64,000 bases of DNA from Tetrahymena elliotti 4EA (taxonomy: Eukaryota; Ciliophora; Oligohymenophorea; Hymenostomatida; Tetrahymenidae). The position numbers and the translations under genes were made by a program. The notes under the pieces were generated by a model. The model ran no database searches and had not been told where the DNA came from. It worked only from the letters and a program-made list of their open reading frames with translations. Below are positions 48,912 to 60,027 of this stretch, piece after piece. The DNA lies in NCBI GenBank assembly GCA_000231825.2, contig JH720375.1:252422-316421 (forward strand). Direction: 5' to 3'. The first letter of the stretch is position 1; every line of letters starts with the position of its first letter.

Positions 48912-51900
48912 TCCCTAACAAATTTGGATTCTTTCACTATGGTTCTATTTGAATTTAAACAGGAGATACCAGAGGAAATAGCAATGATTTCAAGATAAAC
49001 AATGTACTGAAGTTTTTGGTTTTTTGTTAAATGTTTATGGGAATTGTTTTTATTTTTAATTAAAGAATACTTTTTATTTTTGAAATTTGATGTTAAAAAG
49101 AATTATTCAATAATTGGATTTGTTGTTAATTATTAAAGCTATTGAAAGGGCAGTTGTTTGGTATGTTTGTTTGCTTGCTTGTTTCTTTTTTTAATTAATC
49201 TCTTTTCTTTTTTTGATTTAAATTATTATAAATGAATTTTTATAAATTTGATTGTTTGAAAGAATTAAATAATATTTTCAGGATCATTCTAATAAGATTA
49301 TTAAATTACTTTTCCTATATTTAGTTTCTTTTCTTTTTTTTACTTTCTTATTTATTATCCAGCAAAAATTAAAAAGCGTCTTTTTCATTTGGACATAATT
49401 GGATTTGCTGATCAAATTATATTTTAACTTAGCTTTTAATAATCAAAGATTAGATTACCAATTTCTATCATAAAACTTTTAATTATTCTTGAATTCCTAC
49501 TTTGATAATCATTTCAACTCCAGTAGAATAACATTTTATTATTGTTTTAACCAAACCAAAAATCGAATATATGAAGAAACATAATTTCATTGCTAGTAAA
49601 AACAAAACAAACAAACACTTTTTGCAAAAAAAATAAATTAAAGATAAACTTTGAAGCTTTTAAATTGTTCTACAAACCAATTTTTTATTATATTTAAGAA
49701 TTTTTTAATATGCTAAAATTAAATTTAAATAAACCTCCTATTATTTTCAATCAATTTTTAATCATTTATTCTTTTCAAATGGACTTAAAGTAGCTCATAT
49801 TTAAAAGAAAAAGTAGTTGTGTTAAATTAGCTTTTAATTGATTGCTACAAAAAAAAACAACTTAATATTTTGAAATATAAGACCATCCAGATCTTAAATT
49901 CAAATTAGAAAAGAATTCATCGAATCATCTATTTAATATTTACTTTACCTTTCTATTCTATTTATTTTTTAGTAAAAGAATTTCAGAATTAAAATAATTA
50001 AATATTTGATTTACTCAAAAAAAATAAAATAAGATTTTAAGAGATAAAGAATGAAATTTTTCAAAACTGTAGGTCTGCTAATTACATTTAATAGCTGAGT
50101 GTAAGGTTTTTAATTTAAAAAATTAAATAGTAACACTTTTTCATAGTTTAATTTTAAAAAAATCTACTCAACTTGATTGAAAAATAAGAATTGAATTTTC
50201 TTAAAAATTGACTCAACGGCAGGCCCCCTTTAATTTTATTACCAATAACCTTATAGAAAGGAATTAGATTTAAATGTAAAATTGAAGCAAGCTGAACTTA
50301 AGCTTTTTTCTGTTCAGGAGATTCTATCTAAGAAGTAAAATTCATTTTCATGTCTAATTAAAAAGAGATATTTATAAAATATTATTCTAATTTTTTTCAG
50401 TAAATACTAGTAAAATGAATTAAAATCTTAAAGGCATATTTATAAGATAATTGTTGATTTATGAACATGGATAGATCTATTCAATATTTTTAATTCATTT
50501 TTGACTAATTTATGAAATTTGATAGAATTTTTAAAGTTACTCTAATATCTCTATTCTTTAATTTTAATTTAATTTAAAAAAATAAAACAAAAAAAAGAAT
50601 TATTTTATTTTTATTGAATATAACATTTTCAATTAAATTAATGAAATTTCTTGAGTAAATTATTTTATTTTATCTAATATAAATCTTAAAATCAATACAT
50701 AATTTATTCTTTTTATTTTGTATTTTTGTCAAATTTATGATCGAATTTTTAATGGCTATGAGTATTAATTATTAATTAGATAATTAAAGTATAAATTATA
50801 AACTCTTACTTCTCAAAATTTATTTTATTCTTCACCACATATTCCTTACAATTTTTGGTAAAAATTAATCATTATTTTAAAATAAAAAATAGATTAAAAT
50901 TAGCTTTTAGATTTAAAAATCTGTCAATGAATAATCATAAAAATATACCATAAAGGATTCTAAAAATATGAATCTTTTTTTCTTGTGCAAAATATTGAAG
51001 ATATAATATAGTATTGGAAGAAATAAATAATATTTTTTGAGCAATATTTCATTTTCTATAATATTAAGGGCGTGCCAGATATTTATGTTTTGAATCTGAG
51101 AAAGAATTCAATAATAGTAAATCTTTATATAATTAATAAGAATTTGATTCATCCAGCATAGGATGGAACCAAAAAGTAGGAGTGAAGTGACTCAAAATTA
51201 ATTTGCATTTCTCCATCATTTTTTTATCAAATTCAATTAATAATGATGATGTTTTTTAATCATTACAGACGTCATCTAGTTTTAGCCATTCGCTCTATGA
51301 ATTAAAAAATTGAATATACTTCTATTCTTGCTATATCAAAAGCTTTTAGAAATACTTAATATATGTATAAAACAAGTAGTTAATTTTGTAGACAATATTC
51401 TAAATTTTATTAACTTTATCTTAAAATAACATGAATTATAAGAAATATAGCATATTATCAATTTTAACTTTAAAAGTAATAAATTTATAAAAATCAAGGC
51501 ATGTTAAATAAATAGTTCTAATAAATGCGATTTTTTATGTAAGAATATTGAATCAAATTCATTTAATTTCATCAAATAGTTTTTTTCTAAAGAATAAACA
51601 AGTCAAGGCTTATATTTCTGAATAACTTTTTGAAATATTTAGATTTGTTATTTACATTTTACCATAGAAAAGTTATGGTTTTTCTTTTTTTAAAATAAAC
51701 AAATATTTCATCTTTAAGGGCTTTAAGATAATTTATGAGATAAGTAAAATACTTCAATTTAAATAAACTATCAACCATTCATTAATCAGAATTCAGCAAC
51801 CCATTAAAAATTATTAATTTCTTATATTTTAGGTTAAATTAATTTCAAAATGTTTAATTTTAACATAGCTTTGAATTTATGCAATAACTCAAAAATAAAC

Positions 51901-52332
51901 TTCAACTTTAACATAGCTTTGAATTTATGCAATAATTCAAAAATAAACTTCAACCTGTAAAAATTTTTTTGAAAGATTAATATTTCCAAAATAATTTTTT
52001 ATTTTCAGAAACTTTGAAAAAATAAAATTAATTGCAAAGTTTTTTCAAAAATTCAAATTAATATTTTATTTAATCTTTATTTCTTTACATTAAAATATTT
52101 CTTCTTAAAATTAATAAAATTACTTTAAGGAATAAGGTTTATTGTTTTAAAAATAAAACAATTAAAAGTTAAAAAATGTTTTGAATAAATATAAAATAAA
52201 AGTCCGCAATCTAAATCATATTTTGAATTTGAAAGTCAATATTTTTTTTTAAAATAAAATTTTTTGATTATTACTAAAGATATAATAATTTGGTTGGAAA
52301 ACTAATAAATTAAGTAAAATAAAAAAATAAAA
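48912..52332. other. 3.4-kb gene-poor region
   Basis: The longest stretch without a recognised gene. Both neighbours point away from it. It includes the 48-bp duplication at 51859-51954 and two isolated GC-rich patches: 50213-50230 (caacggcaggcccccttt) and 51066-51080 (agggcgtgccagata). A GC-rich patch in such AT-rich DNA can mark a structured RNA, but I could not assign one. Confidence 0.55.
51859..51954. repeat. 48-bp tandem duplication
   Basis: Two adjacent copies (51859-51906 and 51907-51954) beginning tttaacatagctttgaattt and ending aaataaacttcaac differ at a single base (aactc versus aattc). A recent event, upstream of the TEX264-like gene. Confidence 0.93.
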
Positions 52333-52956
52333 ATGGAAGAAGAGTTATTGGTAGCAGGAGGTATCTTTATTATTATAGTAGGTATACTAGCATATTTAGG
52401 ATACTATGGAGTTCTTAGTCCAGTTACTATTTATGATAAAAAATCTTGTTTAGGTCCACGCGAATACCTCTATTTTAATAGAAAAATAAATTATGTAAAT
52501 AGTAATGAAATTTGGAACTCAGTTTACACTGCAATGAGTAAGCACTTTAAATTTGCAGTAGCTGCAGGTATTTACTATGACCCTATTGAAGTTGTTGAAG
52601 ATAAAGATAGCTGTAGAGTGACGTTTGGTATTTTAGTAAACCAAGGAGAAGAAAAAAAAATACAAGCATTCTTAGAAGAAAATAGTGATTACAAGTAGAC
52701 TCGTTTACCTGCTGTTAATGCCCTCTACTCAAAGTACCCATTCAGAAATCCTATGAGTTTCTTGTTTGCTGTTAAGAAAGTGTATCCCAACTTAAAGAAA
52801 TAAATAGAAAAGAACGAAGTTAAAATCACTTCTATTATGGAGCTATATGATTTATAATTTGGAAAGAATATTGAATTCTATGCTTTTTATGGAGACAAAG
52901 CATAATCTTACTTTTTAACAGAAGACGAAGCTCCCTAGTATAAAAAACAACAATGA
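52333..52956 (+). CDS. TEX264-like ER membrane protein with GyrI-like domain
   Basis: Intronless, 207 residues. One N-terminal TM helix (about 6-27, LLVAGGIFIIIVGILAYLGY) is followed by GVLSPVTIYDKKSCLGPREY. The GyrI-like small-ligand-binding fold comes next: AAGIYYDPIEVVEDKDSCRV, TFGILVNQGEE, TRLPAVNALYSKYPFRNPMS and VKKVYPNLKKQIEKNEVKI. The order of these blocks matches animal TEX264, an ER-phagy receptor whose long disordered tail carries an LC3-interacting motif. Here the protein stops soon after FYGDKAQSYFLTEDEAPQ, with no long tail and no clear [FWY]xx[LIV] in an acidic context. Receptor function in autophagy is therefore not supported by what I see. It is probably anchored in the ER facing the cytosol. 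Confidence 0.85.
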
Positions 52957-53393
52957 AATGTATATTAAAACAATACAATTTATAAATTAATGTATTCTCT
53001 TTAACATAAATCTAAAAATAAACTTTGAACTGTGTTTTTCTTTCTATTTTTTTATGTTTGAATTCAGAAAAATCTTAATTTTTAGTGAATTTCAGCTAAT
53101 TAAAATTATAAGATTTATTTATTTTAAGAATTTAATTTTTATCAGAAATTTTATAAATTAATAATTGAGAGATGAGATGAAAATTTATAATGTATGTAAT
53201 TGATTATTATTATCAATCTATCTATTAGTTATTTCTTCTATTTATAAGTATATGAAGAAAGAAATCTTTTTTATTGATAAATGTTTGCTATTCTACTTTA
53301 TTTAATAAGAAGAAATTTATTTGGATTACTTTATTTAGTTAAAATCTACAAATTATTTTTAATAAAATTGCAAATAATTCAATATAAAGAAAA
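52957..53393. other. Intergenic region
   Basis: About 0.44 kb between two + strand genes; AT-rich with no feature seen. Confidence 0.6.
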
Positions 53394-54948
53394 ATGTTTA
53401 ATTCTATTAAAATCATTAAAGTCATATTTCTCTTGAGTTTCCTTTAGATTTTGGGCACTTACTCAAAGCGTGAGCTCTAAATGGTGTAGGTGTTATTTAG
53501 ACATGGAGCCAGATATACAATGCATGGAAATATAATGCTAGAAGATCCTTAAAAAGAGATGCTAATTGATAATAGAGGTTAATTAACTGAAGTTGGAATG
53601 AGATAATTGTTCTTACTTGGTAAAAAAATAAGAAAGAATTATGTTTTAGATCAAAATTTTATTGATGTACAATATAATAAGTAATAAATTCATATTTAGT
53701 CTTCAAATGTTAATAGAACGCTTTAATCTGCACAAAGCTTTATGTTAGGATTGTATCCTATTGGTACTGGTTTTTAAATCCCTACAGGAATGAAAAGTGA
53801 ATATTTAAGTCCTCCTTCATTCACTAACTCAGAATTTGATAAAGAGCTTTTGAATGATAATTTTACAAATAATTCAGCTCTTCCTAATGGCGCTTATCCT
53901 TATCCAATCCATAGTCTGGGTGATCATGATCATATATTAAACCCACCATGTCCAGCAGAAGATGAATTCAAAGAAACTTAATACTAAAAAGCTGAAAAAT
54001 AAATCTAAGATGAAATTAATAAATACACTCAAGAGATTCATATAATAACAAATAAGCTAGGAATCAAAGGAAATTATGCAGCTAGAAACATTACTAAAAT
54101 TCAAGATATAGTCAACACACAAAAATATAGAGGGATTAGTTATGGTATTACAGAAGAAGAATATAATCTAGTTATGTATTTAAAAGCTTATGTTAAAATA
54201 CTTTAGCAATTTACATATGATTATAGTAGGTTGATTTCATCACCTCTCTTTAATTACATATTTGACCTCTTTGATAGCAAGGTATTTCTTACATTCATTT
54301 TTGATAACATTTTTAAAAATTATAATTGAAAAACTACTTTATTATTTACTAATGACTTATGCTTTTTATGTTTTTGATAAAAAAAGCATAAAAAATGTTT
54401 AAATATTAAAATAAAGCATATACTTATACTTAAAATAGATAAGTGGTAAAACAAGCTTAAAGATGATAATAGAAAGCACCCATGATAGTCAGATAATGCC
54501 TATGTTAGTTATGCTTTAATTAATTAGTGCAGAATGCTTAAAGGCAGATTATGATAACGAAACAAATAATTGTTAAAAGTTCCCTCCATTTGCTTCAAAT
54601 TTTATATTTGAGTTATATAGCATTAGCCAAGATGAATATGAAATACAAATTAAGTATAATGGTAGTTACATAAAAATATGTGGTGATAAAATTTCCTGTA
54701 GCTACACAGAATTCAAGAATTCAATACTTAAAAAGCTAGTAAAATTAGAAGATTATCCTGGCCAATGTGGATTAACAGGAGAAAGTAGCTTTATGAAACC
54801 AGTTAAGAAGAGTTACATCCCTGTTTGGATTATTGTTTTGATAGTAGTTCTTGTTTTAAGTACTATTGGTCTAGTTATCTACATCAAAAAGATCTAAAAT
54901 GACTACAATATTCAATATGAAAGATTTAAAAATGTTGTTAGCATTTGA
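53394..54948 (+). CDS. Histidine acid phosphatase, membrane anchored
   Basis: Two exons (53394-54281, 54439-54948) give 465 residues. An N-terminal hydrophobic signal (IKVIFLLSFLQILG) precedes LQMVQVLFRHGARYT, the RHG catalytic motif whose His is phosphorylated. LTEVGMRQLFLLGKKIRKNY and SSNVNRTLQSAQSFMLGLYP follow, as in lysosomal/prostatic acid phosphatases. The proton-donor HD motif is in IIESTHDSQIMPML at the start of exon 2. Cys residues in the C-terminal half may form disulphides. A TM helix (VWIIVLIVVLVLSTIGLVIY) lies near the end. The codon after KKI is TAA, so under the ciliate code the protein continues with QNDYNIQYERFKNVVSI to the TGA at 54946. Type I membrane protein, probably lysosomal/phagosomal or at the cell surface. 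Confidence 0.93.
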
Positions 54949-55368
54949 AAAATGACTTAAAATGTTAACTCTTAATTAACTTTTAAAACTTACTTTTTCA
55001 AATGTATTTAGAATAAAAATAATACAAATTTTATTCATTATTCTTTATTTGCTTTTGTTGTGAAAAGAAATTTTAATAATTTTTAGATTAATGGTGAAAT
55101 TTAATTTTATTATATTTTTATAAGTGCTATAAATTGAAGATTCTTTAAAGAATCGAAAAATATAACATTGATTATAAAATTTGTTTATTATCTATGTTTT
55201 ATGTGTGTGGGTGTGAGTGGAGATCATTGTGTGAAATAAATACAACATTTGTTCTAAATTAAAATTTGAAATTAATAATTATTATTAAAATTTCAAAAAG
55301 TAAAAAAACTAAAAGGAAAAAATCATATCAGATAAACTTCTTTCCATCTAATAAAAATTTGGAGAGAA
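54949..55368. other. Intergenic region
   Basis: About 0.42 kb, no gene or repeat noticed except a short GT-rich stretch near 55203-55220. Confidence 0.6.
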
Positions 55369-55770
55369 ATGGTTAAAAAGAAAGGAAAGAAAGGAAAAAA
55401 AAAAGGAAAGAAGAAATAGAAAAAGGTGAAGGAGTACGATCCCCCTAAATATGAATTACCAGAATATGAAGACCCAGATATTGTGACGCCAAAAGTGGAG
55501 TTGACTATTAAATTAGCAAATCCAGTTAATGAAGTACTAACATTAAAATTATCTGACATTCCAATCACAACAAGAGTCGAATACATTAAATAGAAAATAG
55601 CAGCTATGCACCAAGGAGCAGTAAGTGATATTATGATTTGCAGAGATAGGTTCAACCCTGAAGAAGCTTTTGATCCTACAAAAACTCTTGAAAAATGTGG
55701 AATTATTTCAGAAGGTGAGGTTAAATTATTTTACGATTTCAAGCCTGTTACAAACCCACTTCTTGTTTGA
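55369..55770 (+). CDS. Small protein with Lys/Gly-rich start and ubiquitin-like fold candidate
   Basis: Intronless, 133 residues. Residues 1-22 are nearly all Lys and Gly (MVKKKGKKGKKKGKKKQKK). An acidic/Pro/Tyr linker (YDPPKYELPEYEDPD) follows. From about 45 the sequence looks like a beta-grasp fold: VELTIKLANPVNEVLTLKL, a helix TTRVEYIKQKIAAMHQG, then DIMICRDRF, FDPTKTLEKCGIISEGEV and LFYDFKPV. This resembles ubiquitin-like domains in pattern, not clearly in sequence. Small proteins with this layout are, from memory, present in flagellated eukaryotes; I cannot name the family. No TM helix or signal peptide. Confidence 0.8.
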
Positions 55771-56691
55771 TGAATCTTCTTTCATTACTTTGTTATAATC
55801 TAAAAAGCAAAATTAAATTACTAACAACTTATTACTTAAAAAATGTATATTTTTTCATGTTAAATGTTTGTTTCTTCATAGTATTCATTAGCATTTTATT
55901 TCATCATTACATAATTAAGCAAATCCATGAATAAAATTATGAGTTTATGTCTATAAAAATTATTAAAAGTTAAACCAAAATATCTTATCAAGAAATAAAC
56001 AAGATAATCAGATTTTTTTCACAATAAAGTAAGTTTTTGTTGCAATTTGTAAAAAATAATAAAAAATAATTCCTTAGAAAAGGAAATTATATTCTCAACT
56101 AGATAATGATTAGGTTATTTTTCATATTTTAAAATTCAATTAATCAAAAATAAATATAAAATAATTACTTAAAAAAGAAAATTTTATTCATGGAAAAGAT
56201 AAATCATAAAAAGTAACTAGATTTTATTGTTTTTTTGAAATCAAATTTTAAATATTTTATATGATGATTTTAAATTTTTCTATTAAGAGAATTTTAGAGG
56301 TAGTTTCTTTGCTTTTAATATCTAGAATTGAATTGTTTTATTATATTTTGATTTTAATATTCTCTATCAATATTTAATTATCAATCTTATTTAATTTTTT
56401 TAATATACCTTAAGCATTTAGTTAATTTATTTTCATTCAAAAAATGTTAAGTTTGTAGATTTTTATTATAAAATTAAATATTTTTAATTTTTCAAAATTC
56501 TTTTTTGCTTAATGAATTTATTAATTGATTGTATGATGTGCATTTGATAGAGTTTTTGTTATATGTTTATCTATTTGCTATATATATACCTATAGATATT
56601 TGTTAATTTTTTGGTTGATTATTATTTAAAATCAGTCTTAAAATTTTTAGTTTAATTTTAACAAGTAAATAAGTTTAATAGAATTAGTAAA
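55771..56691. other. Intergenic region
   Basis: About 0.9 kb of AT-rich DNA with no recognised feature; promoter of the cyclophilin-SYF2 gene expected at its right end. Confidence 0.6.
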
Positions 56692-58463
56692 ATGTCTGGC
56701 AAAAAGAAAAGCATATAAGTTTACTTAGATTTTATGGTTGGTAGTAAACCATTGGGAAGAGTTGTTTTTGAGTTATTTACAGACTTAACTCCTAAAACAG
56801 CTGAAAATTTTAGAGGTTTATGCACAGGAGATTATGGATAATCTGGTCTCAGTGGCAAAAATGCAAAATTATGTTATGAAAATTCTAAGATACATAGAAT
56901 TGTTGACAATTTTTGTGTTTAAGGAGGTGACATAACAAATGGTGATGGTACAGGAGTAATCAAATAAATTGTTTAGGAAGTTAAAATTGCAATTTCATTT
57001 ATAATATATATAATAGGGATTCTCTATTTATGGTAGACACTTTGCAGATGAAGATCTTTCAAGACGCCATACTTGTGCAGGTTTATTATCTATGGCTAAT
57101 TCAGGAAGAAACACTAATAGCTCATAATTCTTTATCACTCTTAAAGCAGCTCCTCATCTTGATGGGTACTATTGTATTAAATATTTATAAAAGCTAATTA
57201 GATTAATATAAAAAATAGAAAGCATGTTGTATTTGGTTAAGTTATTGATGGCATGGATATTGTAAGATAAATAGCTAAAGTCCCAGTTGATTTAAATGAT
57301 AGACCTAAAATACCTGTTTTAGTAAGATAATGTGGAGAGGTTGGAGATAAAAGAGCATTTTTGAGAGTATTAAAATAAGTTGACATTTCATCATTTTAAT
57401 ATTTTTTGGTTATTTAAAGGATGATCCCTTCTCTAAGTAAACTTATGAAGAAATCTAGTAAAGAAAAACTCAAGCAGAGGAATTGAGAAGATAAGGTATA
57501 GACCCTGAAGAATATTTTAAGAAAATAGATGAAAAATAAGAAAAAGCAAACTAAATTGATGAAAGCTTGAAAGTTTTGTAGGAATTGGAAGAAAAGATAA
57601 ATGAAGTTAAAGAAAAACCTATTACAGAAATGAATGAGAGCACAATAAAAGAAGATGTTATTGCAAGTGAAAAAAGCAAATTGAATGATAAATAAAAGGA
57701 CAGACTACGTGAAATTCGTTTGAAATTAAATGAAGCTAAAAAATTAAATAGTTTAGCTGTCTTAGAAGAAGAAAAGAGAGCTGTGGATCCATACTACGAA
57801 AAGAACAAAAAGAAAGAAATTATCAAAGAAAAGGCATAGAAAAAGCATGAAGAGCTTGTTAAAAAAGGATTCGAAAAGAATTAATAATATATGGAATAAT
57901 CTGCTATCAAGCAAGAAATTTCACAAGGAAAAGAAAAGAAAAATACTACTGATAACTTTGGGTGGAATGGTATATTATTAATTCTACATTTATTCTTTTA
58001 ATATAATTTAAAATACTCAACAGAAATATTTAATTATAAATTTCTTTTTGTTAAAAATGTATTAATCTAATTTTTGAAATAGTCTTCAACTCTGACACTT
58101 TATATGGAGCTTATGAGAAGAGATGCAAAAATTTAGTATTCAACGAAGACCAATACAAATAATAAGTAGAAAATCCTCACTAAGAATTTTAACCTTCAGA
58201 GGAATCTCTATATAGATTACAACAAGATATGGAATAATAGTATTTTATTTATTCTTTATTATTGCAATAATTTTAAACTCTTTTATGAATCTTATTGTAG
58301 AAAGGCAAAGAAGAAAGAATTTAGCAGAAGAAGAGGGTTCGATGAATAAAATATAGACTTCATAGATGAAAGAAATAGAGTTTTCAATAATAAAATTAAA
58401 AGACACTTTTCAGAATATACAAAAGAAATTAAAGCTAATTTGGAAAGAGGAACAGCTCTTTGA
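56692..58463 (+). CDS. Cyclophilin-SYF2 fusion protein (splicing factor)
   Basis: Six exons (56692-56955, 57017-57165, 57219-57378, 57420-57969, 58083-58239, 58301-58463; phases agree) give 480 residues. Residues about 8-180 are a cyclophilin prolyl isomerase: [96 protein letters not shown]. The catalytic Arg and Phe are kept; the Trp important for cyclosporin binding is His (AAPHLDG). A charged coiled-coil linker covers about 190-370. The C-terminus is a SYF2 domain: [34 protein letters not shown] [20 protein letters not shown], and the ending [21 protein letters not shown]2 belongs to the Prp19/NTC spliceosome complex, which in other eukaryotes also contains separate cyclophilins. A nuclear spliceosomal role is a reasonable inference. 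Confidence 0.93.
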
Positions 58464-59275
58464 AATCACATCTGAAATATTCCAATTCTATTTTAATCAA
58501 TAAAATTTAAAGAAAATAAATTTAAATAAATCAATGAATTAATTGTTTATGTCCTTTATAAATAATTCAAATGGATGTTTAAAATAGATAATTAATTTGT
58601 TTTCATGATATTTTATTTAATTTAATTTCTTACTCCAAACATAAAAATAATATACTTATTTTAAATTTATTTTGAGAAAATTTGTTTTATTTAAAATTTT
58701 TAATGACACTAAATTTACCCCTAAAAAAATGCATTAAACATTAATATTAAAATTATTATCCATTTTTGTTCAAAAGTTAAATATTAAAACGAGCCAAAAA
58801 AATCTACAAAAAAGAATGAAATAAACTTATTTTTTAACACTTAAAAATTTAAAAACTGAAATGGGCTGTTTGAAATTTTAGTTTTTAGAATTAAAAAATA
58901 ACAATGGATGCATATCCATTTAGTTAAAATAAAATAATATATATTTATTTTCTTGATTAAAATAGTTAACAATAACTCCCTATTATTTATTATGTTAAAC
59001 TATTAATATATCAACATAAAATTTTAACTTATTTGTTAATTTTTGTAATACAATCAGAAAATTTTTTTGGATGCTTAACTTATTTTTACTTTGAAATCAA
59101 TATAAAACGGTAAAATATAAATGAAATAATCAATATTTCTATCAATTACCTTAAGTAAACAAGCTAGCATATTGATGTATTTATATAAAATACATACTTA
59201 TTATTAATATTTTTATAAAAATATATTTTATGTTGTAAAGTTTGATAAAAAACTTGTTAAATTTCTACTCATAAT
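58464..59275. other. Intergenic region between convergent genes
   Basis: About 0.8 kb, AT-rich, no feature seen. Confidence 0.6.
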
Positions 59276-59497
59276 TCAAAGTTCTTTCTCACAAACTTTT
59301 AATATTTCATGACATGAAGAACCTTCACAACAAAAATCGAATCCTTCTTCAAATTCACAATCTTAATCAAGCTCAATACATTAAGGCTAATTAACAGTTT
59401 CTCTTCTTTGGATAGTTGATCTTATTTTCTTTTAAGATGCTAAAGCTGTACTCATAAAAAGAGCAAGAACTAATAAAATTAAAATTTGTAATTTCAT
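59276..59497 (-). CDS. Small secreted cysteine-rich protein, knottin-like spacing
   Basis: A 73-residue reading frame on the - strand, reading TAA/TAG as Gln and ending in TGA. Residues 1-20 form a clear signal peptide (MKLQILILLVLALFMSTALA). The mature part is polar and acidic with six Cys in the order C-x6-C-x8-CC-x4-C-x6-C, the framework of inhibitor-cystine-knot folds. No other domain. An independent functional role (secreted, mucocyst-stored or defence-related) cannot be told from sequence. The signal peptide followed at once by an ordered Cys pattern makes a chance ORF unlikely. I see no basis for calling it a toxin. Confidence 0.7.
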
Positions 59498-60027
59498 TCT
59501 TTTTCCTTTTTGTTTAATTTTTTGCGTTTTTTGTTTTCTTTTTAAAAATACATAAAGCTAATTTACAAAAACAATACTATTTTGCTATTATGTATTTTCA
59601 TTTCCTAATCAATAATAATATATATTAAAATATGATTATTTTAGAAGGAGTTTTTTAAAATTTTAAAGATCTAATTAGCTATTTTTAAACTTAGTAAAAA
59701 ATATTTTTTTTATCTTTAAAAATAACCCATAAATTAAAATATCTAAATGTAAGCTTTAAATTTATTCTAAAACAAAATATAGAACAAATTTAATAAAAAA
59801 GCACTTTAAATAACATAAAAATGTTTGAAAAACTTGATTGATTATAGAGATAGATTAATTGTAAAAGTAAATTACACAAATGATCATTTATATTATTTAT
59901 GATTTAATCCTTGAAAAAATTCTTTTAATTAAGATTTAAATGAAAAAGAAATGGGTGATGTCAAACATCATATTATTCAATTTCTTCATTTTAAGAGTTC
60001 AATCTTTGCTGCTTAAGAGTAATAATA
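59498..60027. other. Intergenic region
   Basis: About 0.5 kb, AT-rich. It contains the upstream region of the small secreted protein gene and the 3' flank of the Sfi1-like gene, whose exact end is uncertain. Confidence 0.5.

Noticed and set aside
55323..55655. A 110-codon reverse-strand open frame rich in Phe, Gly and Ser
   Set aside because: It is antisense to the Lys/Gly-rich start and body of the protein at 55369-55770, and its composition is the mirror of that gene.
59276..59497. Calling the cysteine-rich mini-protein a toxin
   Set aside because: Cystine-knot spacing is shared by inhibitors, antimicrobial and signalling peptides; nothing here points to toxicity.
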